A stretch of DNA of 60,094 nt from Desulfobulbaceae bacterium (GCA_023544645.1 JAMJFO010000017.1:1-60094), one strand, 5' to 3'; counted from the stretch's first letter, positions 26,013 to 35,192 are shown. A program made the numbers and translations. The notes: a model not told the origin generated them from the sequence alone.

Positions 26013-27332
26013 ATGAAAACAACAATTCTGGATGCATGGGAATCAATGCGGACCAGTTTATGGCTCATTCCTGCTTTGATGGCCGGCCTTTCCATCATTT
26101 TTGCCGTTGCAATGATCCGCCTGGATGAATCCTTTCTTCTCGATTACGAAGGCATAAGAACCTTTTTTTATGCGGGCGGCTCCGATGGCGCCCGCCTGAT
26201 TCTTTCCTCCATCGCCGGCTCCATGATCACCGTTGCCGGGGTGACGTTTTCCATCACTATGGTTGCGCTGACGCAGACCGTTTCCCAGTTCGGACCAAGC
26301 CTTCTCAGAAATTTCATGGCCGACAGATTCAACCAGATTGTCCTTGGCGCCTTCATCGCCACATTCATCTATTCCCTTATCGTACTGAGGACAATCCAGG
26401 ACAGCGGAGCGGAAATATTCATCCCGCGGGTTGCCATTTCGGTAAGTATTGCGCTGGTGCTTGCAAGCTTTGGACTGCTGATCTATTTTTTCCACCATGT
26501 CGCCACCTCGATCCATCCTGACAACGTGATCGACTCCGTTTATCATCAACTGGTTACATCGATTAACAGATTTTTTCCCGGCGAAGTTGATAAACAGCCG
26601 ACGAAAGAGGGAGAACGACTGGAGACCGGACTCAATTTTGACAATGGAGTTTCCCGGATCCGGTCAACAAAAAGCGGCTACCTCCGATTCCTGGATGAAG
26701 ACAGTCTCCACTCGCTGGCCCGGGAGGATGACGTCGTCATTAAGGTACATTACCGGCCGGGAAACTTCGTTTTTGCCGGAACACCTCTTATCTCTGTTTC
26801 TCCCGGAAAAGACTTTGACCAGGACACTGAGGACATTGTGCGGAGCGCCTTTTTTCTGGGAAGCAGTCGCACACCGGAACATGACATCGAATTTTCAATC
26901 CATCAGTTTGTCGAGGTCGCCCTGCGTGCCCTTTCACCGGGCATCAATGACCCGTATACAGCCATCAGCTGCATTGACCGGCTCGGGGCATCACTCTGTG
27001 CCATGAATGAAAAAAGTTTTCCGACCCCCTATCAATTCGATGACCGGGGAAAACTGCGGCTGATCCTGAACGTGGTTGATTATGACGGAATTCTCGATGC
27101 CGCGTTCAACCAGATACGCCAGTACGGCCGCGGCAACGTGGACATCAATATACGTCTTCTGGAGATTCTCCACGTGGCCGCCATGACCACCAGGGACAAA
27201 AAGCGATACGCCGCCATCAAAAGGCATGGCGAAATGATCTATCGCTCCTGCGGTGAAGCGATTCCCGAGAAAGAAGATCGCAAAGATGTTGACGAAAGAT
27301 TCAAAACTCTACTCAGCCAGCTGGAAGGATAA
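26013..27332 (+). CDS. DUF2254 membrane protein
   Basis: A 439-residue inner-membrane protein of the DUF2254 family. It has four hydrophobic segments in the first 170 residues (SLWLIPALMAGLSIIFAVAMI, then a stretch with SMITVAGVTFSITMVALTQ, two more helices) and a soluble C-terminal domain. Family landmarks are TVSQFGPSLLRNFMADRFNQ, VISCIDRL-like GINDPYTAISCIDRLGASL and the beta-rich DVVIKVHYRPGNFVFAGTPL. Function unknown. The start at ATG 26013 has GAGGTG immediately upstream; a GTG two codons earlier is an alternative. Confidence 0.85.
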   Translation: MKTTILDAWESMRTSLWLIPALMAGLSIIFAVAMIRLDESFLLDYEGIRTFFYAGGSDGARLILSSIAGSMITVAGVTFSITMVALTQTVSQFGPSLLRNFMADRFNQIVLGAFIATFIYSLIVLRTIQDSGAEIFIPRVAISVSIALVLASFGLLIYFFHHVATSIHPDNVIDSVYHQLVTSINRFFPGEVDKQPTKEGERLETGLNFDNGVSRIRSTKSGYLRFLDEDSLHSLAREDDVVIKVHYRPGNFVFAGTPLISVSPGKDFDQDTEDIVRSAFFLGSSRTPEHDIEFSIHQFVEVALRALSPGINDPYTAISCIDRLGASLCAMNEKSFPTPYQFDDRGKLRLILNVVDYDGILDAAFNQIRQYGRGNVDINIRLLEILHVAAMTTRDKKRYAAIKRHGEMIYRSCGEAIPEKEDRKDVDERFKTLLSQLEG

Positions 27333-27511
27333 GCGGATTTGGACCACTGTCCCTGTGTTCTTTTTTAATCTCGCGGAAAAAAGAGACCGGTCCGTGAATT
27401 TACCGTCCGCAAACCGGCCGCCGTTTTGTGCCAAAAACCGGCTCACGTGAGACAGGGCGAGGCTGGCAGAGATCGAATCTTTACAACAATACCTCACCAT
27501 ATCCTGAGAAA

Positions 27512-28261
27512 ATGAGCGGAAATCTGAAAAGTAGTGAAAAAATGCGCCGCTTCCCTGATATTCTTGTCTGGATCGGCCGTCATGAATGGGTCATCCTGAT
27601 CCTTATAGCCCTTATTTTCGGCAGCGTCTGGATCTTTGCCGAACTTGCCGACGAGGTCCTGGAAGGAGAAACACACGCTTTTGATACCGCCATTATCCTG
27701 GCCCTTCGCCACCCAGGCGATCTTACCGACCCCCTGGGACCGGATTGGCTGGAAGAGATGATGCGTGATTTTACCGCCCTGGGAGGGGTCGGTGTGCTGA
27801 CCCTCGTAACGGTCGTGGTCTGCGGCTACCTGCTTATTGCAGGAAAAAAACGGAGTGCGATTCTGGTCCTTGGTTCGGTGGCCGGGGGGATGCTGCTCGG
27901 CTCTCTGCTGAAGCACGGCTTTTCCCGGCCGCGACCCGAACTGGTGCCCCATGGATCCTATGTGGTGACATCCAGTTTCCCCAGCGGACATTCCATGATG
28001 TCGGCGGTCACCTACCTTACCCTGGGCGGACTGCTCAGCCGGATCAGCCTTAAACGCCGGGTTAAGGTATATTCTCTTCTGTGCGCGGTGCTGTTGGCCC
28101 TGCTGGTGGGTTTTTCCCGGGTTTATCTTGGCGTGCACTGGCCTACCGATGTGATAGCCGGGTGGACCATCGGCGCCGCCTGGGCGTTCATGTGCCTGCT
28201 GCTGGCCATCTGGCTCCAGAGGCGCGGGCAGGTTGAACAGGGAAAAGAAAATAATGGCTGA
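27512..28261 (+). CDS. PAP2-family membrane phosphatase
   Basis: A 249-residue multi-span protein of the phosphatidic acid phosphatase type 2 superfamily (lipid or undecaprenyl diphosphate phosphatases). The three catalytic motifs are intact: KHGFSRPRP, PSGHSMMSAV and SRVYLGVHWPTDVIAG. About six transmembrane helices. ATG at 27512 chosen (CTGAGAAA before it); an upstream reading to 27428 adds a low-quality extension. Substrate uncertain; undecaprenyl-PP recycling or lipid dephosphorylation are the usual roles. Confidence 0.9.
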   Translation: MSGNLKSSEKMRRFPDILVWIGRHEWVILILIALIFGSVWIFAELADEVLEGETHAFDTAIILALRHPGDLTDPLGPDWLEEMMRDFTALGGVGVLTLVTVVVCGYLLIAGKKRSAILVLGSVAGGMLLGSLLKHGFSRPRPELVPHGSYVVTSSFPSGHSMMSAVTYLTLGGLLSRISLKRRVKVYSLLCAVLLALLVGFSRVYLGVHWPTDVIAGWTIGAAWAFMCLLLAIWLQRRGQVEQGKENNG

Positions 28262-28373
28262 AATTTTCACCATCAGTAATTCAAACCAGCCGATTGACCA
28301 CTCTCTCTGGCTTCGCCGCAATCACGGTGTTCAGGTGATCGGCGATGTCCTTTTTGCGTTCTGTTCAAAGTAG
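28254..28373 (+). CDS. Possible 39-aa peptide overlapping the PAP2 gene end
   Basis: ATG at 28254 overlapping the last 8 bp of the PAP2 gene in another frame, then 39 codons to TAG. The product (MAEIFTISNSNQPIDHSLWL and then RRNHGVQVIGDVLFAFCSK) has a balanced composition rather than a shadow-like one, but no homologue is known to me. GGGAAAAG lies upstream as a weak ribosome site. It could be a gene remnant. Confidence 0.25.
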   Translation: MAEIFTISNSNQPIDHSLWLRRNHGVQVIGDVLFAFCSK

Positions 28374-28393
28374 GCAACTCAATATAACAAACA

Positions 28394-30529
28394 ATGATGA
28401 ATGACATGAACCATCACCTGAAAACCATTGCGCAGGAACTGAATATCCGTATCGAGCAGGCGGCCGCCACGGCCACTCTCCTTGGTGACGGCGCCACTGT
28501 GCCGTTTATCTCGCGGTACCGGAAAGAGGCCACCGGCCTCCTGGACGAAACCCAGGTTACGGCCGTGCGGGACCGGCTCGCCCAATTGGCCGAGCTGGAC
28601 AAGCGGAGGGAGGCGATCGTCGCATCCCTGGCCGAACGCGACCTGCTCAGCCCGGATCTGCAGGCCGCGATCCGCAAGGCCTCCAGCATCACTGTCCTGG
28701 AAGACATCTATCTGCCCTATCGCCCCAAACGAAGGACCAAAGGCCTTATCGCCAGGGAAAAAGGACTGGAGCCCCTGGCCAAAACAATCTTTGCCCAGGA
28801 CAACAGACCAATCCAGCCCGAAGCATTTCTCAACCCGAAAAAGCAGGTCCATACCCGGGAAGATGCCCTGGCCGGAGCCAGGGATATTATCGCGGAATGG
28901 GTGAATGAACAGGCTGCGAGCCGTGCCCGATTGCGCAGACTTTACGCGGAAGAGGCGGTGATCACCTCTTCCGTGGTAAGGAAAAACGAAGAGTCCGGCG
29001 TCAAGTTCCGCGATTATTTCACCTGGCAGGAACCGGCGGCAAAAGCGCCGGGACATCGCTTGCTGGCCATGTTCCGCGGGGAGAATGAAAAGGTGCTGAC
29101 CCTTTTAATCCGGCCGCAGGAAGAAAAGGCCCTGGCCATACTGCTGCGCTTCCATGTAAAGGCGGACAACGAAGCAGGCCGGCAGGTCGCCCGGGCGGTG
29201 GAAGACGCCTACAAACGACTGCTGGGGCCATCCCTGGAAAATGAATTGCGCAGCGCCCTCAAAGACCGTGCCGACCAGGAAGCCATCCGGGTCTTTGCCG
29301 GCAACCTGCGCGAGCTTCTGCTGGCGCCTCCCCTGGGGCAGAAACGGGTCATGGCTCTGGACCCCGGATTCCGCACCGGCGCCAAACTGGTCTGCCTGGA
29401 TGGACAGGGCCAGCTGCTCCATTTCACCACTGTCTACCCCACCCTTTCCGAACAGCAGCAACTGGAAGCAAGCAGAACAGTGACGGAGCTGTGCGAGAAA
29501 TTCAACATAGAGGCGATTGCCATCGGCAACGGGACGGCCGGCCGCGAAACCGAAGCCTTTGTCCGGGCCCTGCAGCTGCCGCCCACCGTCCTGATTACCA
29601 TGGTCGATGAAAGCGGGGCGTCAATCTATTCCGCTTCGGAAACTGCGAGGGCGGAATTTCCGGATCACGATCTCACCGTGCGCGGCGCTATCTCCATTGG
29701 CCGACGGCTGCAGGATCCCCTGGCTGAACTGGTGAAACTTGATCCCAAGGTTATCGGGGTCGGGCAGTATCAGCATGACGTCAATCAGGCCCCCCTGAAA
29801 AAAAGCCTGGAAGATGTGGTCGAAAGCTGTGTCAACAGCGTGGGCGTTGAGGCCAACACGGCAAGCCGGGAGCTGCTCACCTATGTTTCCGGCCTGGGCC
29901 CGGTTTTGGCCGCAAATATCATTGCCTATAGAAACGAACACGGCCCGTTTGCCGGCCGGCGGCAGCTGCTGAAGGTACCGCGTCTCGGAGCCAAAGCCTT
30001 TGAGCAATGCGCCGGTTTTATCCGGATCCGGGGCGCGAAAAATCCCCTTGACTGCAGTGGCGTCCATCCCGAGCAGTACGGGATAGTTGAACGGATGGCC
30101 GGGGATTGCGGCTGCACCGTTCTTGATCTGATGCACCAGGATAAACTCAGGAAGCAGATAGATGTGCGCCGCTATGTCTCGGACACGGTGGGGCTGCCGA
30201 CCCTGACCGACATCATGGCGGAACTTGCCAAGCCCGGACGAGATCCAAGGGCGGAATTTGCCGTTTTTGCTTTTGCCGAAGGCGTCAATAACCTGGAAGA
30301 TCTGCAGCCGGGAATGAAGCTGCCGGGTATCGTCACCAATGTCACCAAATTCGGCGCCTTTGTCGATATCGGCGTCCACCAGGACGGCCTTGTCCACATC
30401 AGTCAGCTCGCAGACCGTTTTGTCAAAGACCCGGCTGAAGTGGTCAAGGTTCGACAACAGGTCATGGTCCGGGTGCTTGAGGTTGATCTTCCGAGAAAAC
30501 GGATAGCGCTTTCCCTGAAAAACCGGTGA
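28394..30529 (+). CDS. tex: Tex-family S1 RNA-binding transcription accessory protein
   Basis: A 711-residue homologue of Tex (bacterial Spt6 relative). An N-terminal helical domain (IPFISRYRKEATG-like VPFISRYRKEATGLLDE) is followed by a YqgF/RNase H-like domain (VMALDPGFRTGAKLVCLD). Two helix-hairpin-helix motifs come next (TYVSGLGPVLAANIIAYR; RLLKVPRLGAKAFEQCAGF-like). A C-terminal S1 domain (about 640-705: LPGIVTNVTKFGAFVDIGV...DGLVHISQL) completes it. Full length. It binds RNA/RNA polymerase and affects gene expression and stress tolerance. Monocistronic. Confidence 0.95.
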   Translation: MMNDMNHHLKTIAQELNIRIEQAAATATLLGDGATVPFISRYRKEATGLLDETQVTAVRDRLAQLAELDKRREAIVASLAERDLLSPDLQAAIRKASSITVLEDIYLPYRPKRRTKGLIAREKGLEPLAKTIFAQDNRPIQPEAFLNPKKQVHTREDALAGARDIIAEWVNEQAASRARLRRLYAEEAVITSSVVRKNEESGVKFRDYFTWQEPAAKAPGHRLLAMFRGENEKVLTLLIRPQEEKALAILLRFHVKADNEAGRQVARAVEDAYKRLLGPSLENELRSALKDRADQEAIRVFAGNLRELLLAPPLGQKRVMALDPGFRTGAKLVCLDGQGQLLHFTTVYPTLSEQQQLEASRTVTELCEKFNIEAIAIGNGTAGRETEAFVRALQLPPTVLITMVDESGASIYSASETARAEFPDHDLTVRGAISIGRRLQDPLAELVKLDPKVIGVGQYQHDVNQAPLKKSLEDVVESCVNSVGVEANTASRELLTYVSGLGPVLAANIIAYRNEHGPFAGRRQLLKVPRLGAKAFEQCAGFIRIRGAKNPLDCSGVHPEQYGIVERMAGDCGCTVLDLMHQDKLRKQIDVRRYVSDTVGLPTLTDIMAELAKPGRDPRAEFAVFAFAEGVNNLEDLQPGMKLPGIVTNVTKFGAFVDIGVHQDGLVHISQLADRFVKDPAEVVKVRQQVMVRVLEVDLPRKRIALSLKNR

Positions 30530-30575
30530 ACAGATCAACAGGTCCGGGTATCCGGGAGGGGATCACCCCTCTCTG

Positions 30576-30980
30576 CTACTCCGGCTGGTCGCGATGTTCC
30601 GCCTCCTCCGCCCAGGCCTCACAGGCATCATACTCGGCCTGGATCGGCTTTCGGCCGGCTTTGGCAACCAACTCGCAATAGTTATTGATTTCAGGATGCT
30701 TGCGGCGCAGGTCAGCCAGCTCTTTTTCCTGTTGCGGGGTCAGTCTTCCGCTGGACTGAAGCTTCTCCCCGACATAGAAAATGGCCACCCCGGCCACAAC
30801 GTAAAAAGCCAGGGCCACGGTTTCAAGAAAGTCATAATAGGACATGCCGGTAACAAGAATGTACACCACCACCAGCAGCCCGAAAAGAGTCAGGGCCAGG
30901 AGCATAACAAAAATCCTGAAATATCTGCTGCGCTTCCGGAATATATCAGCCGGCGGTTCACGGCTAATATCAATCTTCAT
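30576..30980 (-). CDS. Uncharacterised two-helix membrane protein
   Basis: A 134-residue protein: a short basic N-terminus, two transmembrane helices (about 23-46, LLALTLFGLLVVVYILVTG, and 56-70, VALAFYVVAGVAIFYVG), and a hydrophilic C-terminal domain with PQQEKELADLRRKHPEINNYCELVAKAGR. No named family recognised. It is convergent with tex (46 bp gap). The start is the ATG at 30980. Composition matches its neighbours. Confidence 0.6.
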   Translation of the reverse strand: MKIDISREPPADIFRKRSRYFRIFVMLLALTLFGLLVVVYILVTGMSYYDFLETVALAFYVVAGVAIFYVGEKLQSSGRLTPQQEKELADLRRKHPEINNYCELVAKAGRKPIQAEYDACEAWAEEAEHRDQPE

Positions 30981-31311
30981 ATCCAGGAAATTCTCTAATG
31001 AATAACATGAGGTTAACTTTCCCCAATAGGATGAAAAGTAACAACTCTCTTCACAATGGCTTCAACAGTATCGATTTGACTTTACCAGAGCTTATGAGCT
31101 AATCAAATACAAATTAAGGCCTGGCACCTCTCTTGCCGGCAAAACGGATGGCGCTTTCATGAAAAACTTTGTAAATGGTTGTGACCAGCTCGGCCGGGGC
31201 AGGTAAGGGGAAACCTGAACAAATACCGGCAATAAGGAGGCATGAGGCACGGGAACGGAATCCGTGGCAGGCTTCCGCATCGCAACGAAATACATACAAG
31301 GGTAATCTACT
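30981..31311. other. 331-bp intergenic region
   Basis: No supported gene. Short readings at 31092-31299 have irregular composition. Towards the end there is a strong AGGAGG (31234-31239) followed by an ATG, but the reading overlaps the RNase H gene out of frame and looks like chance. No clear terminator or promoter. Confidence 0.4.
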
Positions 31312-32004
31312 ATGGCGTCAAAAAAATATTATGCAATCGCGTGCGGCCGCAAGCCCGGAATTTATGATAACTGGCCTGCCGCGCAGGCGCAGGTAACCGG
31401 ATACCAGGGAGCGAAATTCAAAGGATTTCCGACCAGGGAGGAAGCCGAAGCATGGCTCAAGGATCCCATATACACTCGCGCAGCTAAAAAAGTCCGGCAC
31501 ACAGCCGGCCCGTCCATAACCGACACTTCCCCCCGAACCGGCGAAGTGACCATCTACACCGATGGCGGGGCCCGCTACAACCCGGGCCCAGGAGGGTACG
31601 GAATAGTCCAGATCTATAACGGCCAGCGCAAGGAACTCTCCGGTGGCTACAGACTGACCACCAACAACCGCATGGAACTCATGGGCTGTATTGTTGCCCT
31701 CCAGGAACTGGAATACCGTGACAAACCGGTGACCCTCTATTCCGATTCCAGCTATGTCGTGAACGGCATCGTCAAGGGATGGGCAAAAAGCTGGCGAAAA
31801 AGGGGCTGGATCAAATCCGACAAAAAACCCGCCGTCAACCCCGACCTGTGGGCCCAGTTGCTGGATCTCGTTGAAGACCTGAACATCACATTTAAGTGGG
31901 TAAAAGGCCATGCAGGCCATCCCATGAATGAGCGCTGCGATGAACTGGCCGTGGCCTGCGCCAGGCAGGACGGATTACCGAAAGACGCGGGATACGGGCA
32001 ATGA
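31312..32004 (+). CDS. rnhA: Ribonuclease HI with N-terminal hybrid-binding domain
   Basis: A 230-residue RNase H1. The N-terminal 50 residues (KKYYAIACGRKPGIYDNW...FKGFPTREEAEAWLKDP) form the caulimovirus-viroplasmin-like RNA/DNA hybrid-binding domain that most proteobacterial RNase HI lack. The catalytic domain has all four acidic residues: TIYTDGGARYNPG, NNRMELMG, YSDSSYVVNG and MNERCDELA. It degrades the RNA strand of RNA-DNA hybrids. The UPF0178 gene follows 36 bp later on the same strand. Confidence 0.93.
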   Translation: MASKKYYAIACGRKPGIYDNWPAAQAQVTGYQGAKFKGFPTREEAEAWLKDPIYTRAAKKVRHTAGPSITDTSPRTGEVTIYTDGGARYNPGPGGYGIVQIYNGQRKELSGGYRLTTNNRMELMGCIVALQELEYRDKPVTLYSDSSYVVNGIVKGWAKSWRKRGWIKSDKKPAVNPDLWAQLLDLVEDLNITFKWVKGHAGHPMNERCDELAVACARQDGLPKDAGYGQ

Positions 32005-32040
32005 CAACACCTGTCAATGGCTGACCGGGAAAAAATGATC

Positions 32041-32490
32041 ATGCGGATCTGGGTTGATGCCGACGCCTGTCCCAATGTTATCAAGGAAATACTCTTTCGT
32101 GCTGCCGAGCGACTGCATATCCCGCTCATCCTGGTAGCCAATTCGTTCCTGCGAACGCCTCCATCCCCGCATATCAGCTCAATCCGGGTGGGAGCGGGGC
32201 TTGATGTGGCGGACAACACCATAGTCCGGAAAATGGAGGCCGGCGACCTGGTGATTACCGCCGACATACCCCTGGCCTCCGCGGTGATCAACCAGGGGGG
32301 CCATGCCCTGAACCCGCGGGGAGAATTCTACTCCAGAGAAAATATCGAAGAACGGTTATCCATGCGTAATTTCATGGACGAACTGCGGGATACCGGGGTC
32401 AATACCGGCGGGCCCGCCGCCCTCAACCAGAAAGACCGGCAGGCCTTTGCCAACCAGCTGGACCGGTTCCTGGCCAGACATTGCCGATAA
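32041..32490 (+). CDS. UPF0178 (YaiI/YqxD) family protein
   Basis: A 149-residue protein beginning [18 protein letters not shown], the family hallmark, with later [30 protein letters not shown]. This is a PIN-like acidic fold and the family has no settled function. The start ATG at 32041 matches family length (about 150); upstream in-frame ATGs at 32017 and 32035 would extend it without homology. Probably cotranscribed with rnhA. Confidence 0.85.
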   Translation: MRIWVDADACPNVIKEILFRAAERLHIPLILVANSFLRTPPSPHISSIRVGAGLDVADNTIVRKMEAGDLVITADIPLASAVINQGGHALNPRGEFYSRENIEERLSMRNFMDELRDTGVNTGGPAALNQKDRQAFANQLDRFLARHCR

Positions 32491-32547
32491 TTACTCTTAT
32501 AACCGGCTTTCCCCGCCGTCGCAACCGTATACCCAAGCGCTCCTGGT

Positions 32548-33018
32548 TTATTTGGAGATTTTCAGATCTTTGAATATCCAGATAAAAAAAGAAAGCAGCA
32601 GATAGAGCAAAACCAGGGGGATAACGAGAAAAAATATCCCGAATGACGCATAAAACACCACCAGCTTTCGCAGAAACCGCTCTTTTTCGGCCAGCAGTCG
32701 GGATTGAACTGCTTTCTCCCGTTCCTCCCGAACAACGGCCGGAAAGGACCGGCAGGCATCTTCCGACATTTCTGATGTTGTATCGCCCGATGTCCGATAA
32801 CCGTCTCCGCGCTGCAACTTTCTTCGGCACTGGCTCTCAAGTTCCTGAAGGGCAATTTTACTCACCATGGCAGGTTTCACTCGCTCACGGGCCCACCGGT
32901 ACTCGCTGTGCACTTTGTCAAAATTATCGAGTCCCAGATACACCATGCCTGCCGCATAAATAACGCAGAATACCGCATACGCGATCCGCCAGTTCAAATT
33001 GCTGCCGACAGAACTCAT
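32548..33018 (-). CDS. Uncharacterised membrane protein with two transmembrane helices
   Basis: A 156-residue protein: an N-terminal helix (WRIAYAVFCVIYAAGMVYLGL), a charged middle part with four cysteines or Cys-like positions (SQCRRKLQRG, EDACRSFPAVV), and a C-terminal helix (FYASFGIFFLVIPLVLLYLLLSFFIWIF). The start at 33018 is preceded by GGAG at proper spacing; a frame to 33108 overlaps the DUF4149 gene. No family recognised. It follows the DUF4149 gene with a 58-bp gap. Confidence 0.6.
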   Translation of the reverse strand: MSSVGSNLNWRIAYAVFCVIYAAGMVYLGLDNFDKVHSEYRWARERVKPAMVSKIALQELESQCRRKLQRGDGYRTSGDTTSEMSEDACRSFPAVVREEREKAVQSRLLAEKERFLRKLVVFYASFGIFFLVIPLVLLYLLLSFFIWIFKDLKISK

Positions 33019-33076
33019 TGCGGCTCCATCTTTAAAAGGATAAAGGAACTGTTCCCACCTTTCACGACAGATATGG

Positions 33077-33565
33077 TCAGCAAGTGGAGCCGGTCCTTTT
33101 CGGTTCACCGGCGTGACAGAATCCTCCCGGTAGAATGATCACCATTATTCCGCCCAAAAGTACTGCCAGGTTGCAGGCCATGGAGATGGTGTGCAATCTG
33201 GAAAACTCACGGCGTAGAGGATCGTCTTTCCCTGTGGTTTCAAAAGATACTATCCGTTCCTTTAACGCTGCTGCCCGGGGCTCAAGGGAAAAAGCCTGAT
33301 AGGAAGTCAACCCCAGCATCAGGACCAGGAGTACCAGGGTAGGCAGGAAAAACCGACCGCGCACGATGGTCAGACAGGCAAGAGCAACGCTTCCGGTAGC
33401 AAGCCCCCACCAGAAATAGCCGGGAAAGAGGACCCCGACGATCCCGGCGGCCAGGTCCCGGGGCTGGGTCTGGAAAAGAATAGGGGTCAGGACAAAGGTG
33501 AACAGAGCTGATCCGCCAACCCAGAAGGATACGGCCAGTCGAAAAATTGCGGCGGGTATCTGCAT
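33077..33565 (-). CDS. DUF4149 (TMEM205-like) membrane protein
   Basis: A 162-residue protein with four transmembrane helices. It carries the DUF4149 pattern of an N-terminal LAVSFWVGGSALFTFVLTPILF, then GIVGVLFPGYFWWG, with a conserved REFSRLHTISMACNLAVLLGG near the C-terminus. It belongs to the TMEM205-like family of unknown function. The ATG at 33565 has GAGAGGAG upstream. It may be cotranscribed with the following small membrane protein. Confidence 0.8.
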   Translation of the reverse strand: MQIPAAIFRLAVSFWVGGSALFTFVLTPILFQTQPRDLAAGIVGVLFPGYFWWGLATGSVALACLTIVRGRFFLPTLVLLVLMLGLTSYQAFSLEPRAAALKERIVSFETTGKDDPLRREFSRLHTISMACNLAVLLGGIMVIILPGGFCHAGEPKRTGSTC

Positions 33566-33958
33566 ATACACTCCTCTCCGGTTTCATCCGGGAACCTGAA
33601 AAAATGAAGCGGACGGATAGGCTGCATCATAATGCTGATAGGTTATTTATACAATAATCCAAATCCTCCCATTCATACCGGATCGGTTCCATTTGAGGCA
33701 AATTCATGAAAATTGAAGCCCTGATAAATCATCGCGAAATCAGTAAAAAAAAGTAAATGAGTAGCCTATTTCCGCCTGCCATGCTATAATATAAAGATAA
33801 TGTCTCCTTTCTCCTATCTCAACATGCAGTAAGACCAGCCAAAGCCCGTTGCCGAGCTCTTTCCAAAGTTTTTAGCCGAAAACTTTGTCAACGAAGTCAA
33901 AAACGCGCCCTTACAATAACCTTACTGCATGGACCATTAAATACCGCGAGGAAATCTT
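33566..33958. other. 393-bp intergenic region
   Basis: A divergent region with no gene. It contains a consensus-like TATAAT at 33785-33790 without a good -35, and a small inverted repeat AAAGTTT...AAACTTT around 33865-33890. Nothing more is visible. Confidence 0.4.
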
Positions 33959-34402
33959 TTGAAAAGCGAAAAAAAAATCGAGGCCGGAAATGAAGTAAAC
34001 TCCCGCTGCCTTAAATGCAAAGATGTCACCAATCACACCATAGTGGCCATTGCCGACGGCAAAATCGCCAAGGTGGTCTGCAATGTCTGCGGGGGGCGCC
34101 ATAATTATCGCCCGGATAAACCTCAGACTGCGGCGGCCGCCAAAAGGAAAACAACCCGCGCCGCCACCATCGCCAGCGCCAAGTCAGCCAAAATCGAGGC
34201 CCAGTATGATGACCTGCTCACCGGCCGGGATCCGTCCAAGGCCCTTGTTTACTCCATGACCGATATTTTCAAGGAAGACGATCTGCTCAATCATCCTGTT
34301 TTCGGGCTGGGAATTATAACCGAAACAGTGATGCCCAACAAGATTGAGGTGCTGTTCCGCGAGGGGAGCAGACTTCTTGTCTGCGGCCGGCTCTGCCGGT
34401 AG
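33959..34402 (+). CDS. Zinc-ribbon protein with C-terminal KOW/Tudor-like strand
   Basis: A 147-residue protein with a TTG start preceded by GAGGA. The N-terminal zinc ribbon has two CxxC knuckles (SRCLKCKDVTNHT and VVCNVCGGRHNY). An Ala/Lys-rich linker (TAAAAKRKTTRAATIASAK) follows. A C-terminal segment HPVFGLGIITETVMPNKIEVLF resembles the small beta-barrel found at the C-terminus of PcrA/UvrD helicases (DUF3553-like), which binds RNA polymerase. The architecture suggests a nucleic acid or RNA polymerase partner (inference). It is followed by the YIP1 gene after 35 bp. Confidence 0.6.
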   Translation: MKSEKKIEAGNEVNSRCLKCKDVTNHTIVAIADGKIAKVVCNVCGGRHNYRPDKPQTAAAAKRKTTRAATIASAKSAKIEAQYDDLLTGRDPSKALVYSMTDIFKEDDLLNHPVFGLGIITETVMPNKIEVLFREGSRLLVCGRLCR

Positions 34403-34437
34403 AATAGCAGATTGTTCTATTCAGGAAGGATTATCTT

Positions 34438-34983
34438 ATGAACGTTTTCATGGAACGTATGCTCCGCGCTGCAAAATTAGACATTCACCTCTATGAAGAG
34501 GTTGAAGCGGATACAAGCGCAATGCCCCAGGCCATTGGTGTTGTAGTCCTCTCCAGTGTAGCCGCCGGCATTGGCAGCACCGGGATGGGAGCGACCGGAG
34601 CCGGCGGCATCCTGATGGGGATAGTGGCCGCCCTTGCCGGGTGGTACATCTGGGCTTTTCTCACTTACTTTATCGGCACCAGACTCCTCCCGGAACCGCA
34701 AACCAAAGCAGATTACGGGGAACTGCTGCGCACCATCGGCTTCTCAAGCTCGCCCGGCATGATCAGGATATTGGGCATCATCCCGGGGCTGGGGACACTG
34801 GTATTTTTCATAGCTTCCATCTGGATGCTGGTGGCCATGGTGATCGCGGTCAGGCAGGCCCTTGATTACACAAGCACCTGGCGGGCCGTGGGCGTTTGCG
34901 TCATTGGCTGGCTTTTCCAGACAGTTATCATTGTAGTAGTGCTTGCCCTTTTCGGCGGCGCTGCCTCGCCACCGGCCGGATAG
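34438..34983 (+). CDS. YIP1-family membrane protein
   Basis: A 181-residue protein with four or five hydrophobic helices and the YIP1 signature: an N-terminal amphipathic AAKLDIHLYEEVEAD, then WYIWAFLTYFIGTRLLPEPQTKADYGELLRTIGFSSSPG, then long C-terminal helices. The bacterial function is unknown. Ala/Gly-rich second helix. AGGAAGG precedes the ATG at 34438. Confidence 0.8.
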   Translation: MNVFMERMLRAAKLDIHLYEEVEADTSAMPQAIGVVVLSSVAAGIGSTGMGATGAGGILMGIVAALAGWYIWAFLTYFIGTRLLPEPQTKADYGELLRTIGFSSSPGMIRILGIIPGLGTLVFFIASIWMLVAMVIAVRQALDYTSTWRAVGVCVIGWLFQTVIIVVVLALFGGAASPPAG

Positions 34984-35060
34984 ACCCAGATCCCGGGGAG
35001 CACGAACCGTGAATTCCTGCAAACAGGAATTATACTCAACAGGTAACAGGAGCGAAAACC

Positions 35061-35192
35061 ATGACCAAAGAACGAAAAAGCAACAGAGAAGGAAAAAAGA
35101 AACCGACCATGACCCCGAAGGAAAAGAAGGCCGCGAAAAAATCCCGGAAGGAGAACAAGGATAATTTGATCTTTGACAAGACGCATTCATAA
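35061..35192 (+). CDS. Small Lys-rich protein (43 aa)
   Basis: A short gene with ATG at 35061 and a clear AGGAG eight bases upstream, encoding MTKERKSNREGKKKPTMTPK followed by EKKAAKKSRKENKDNLIFDKTHS. It is strongly basic. I recall similar short conserved proteobacterial peptides starting with M(S/T)KERK.N.E.KK. Function unknown. It resembles in style, though not in sequence, the 47-aa protein at 19838-19981. Confidence 0.6.
   Translation: MTKERKSNREGKKKPTMTPKEKKAAKKSRKENKDNLIFDKTHS

Noticed and set aside
29621-30538. 305-codon open frame on the minus strand
   Set aside because: Antisense to the C-terminal half of tex; composition is that of a complementary strand.
31092-31299. Two overlapping minus-strand frames before rnhA
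   Set aside because: Short, irregular composition, no ribosome site, no homology recalled.
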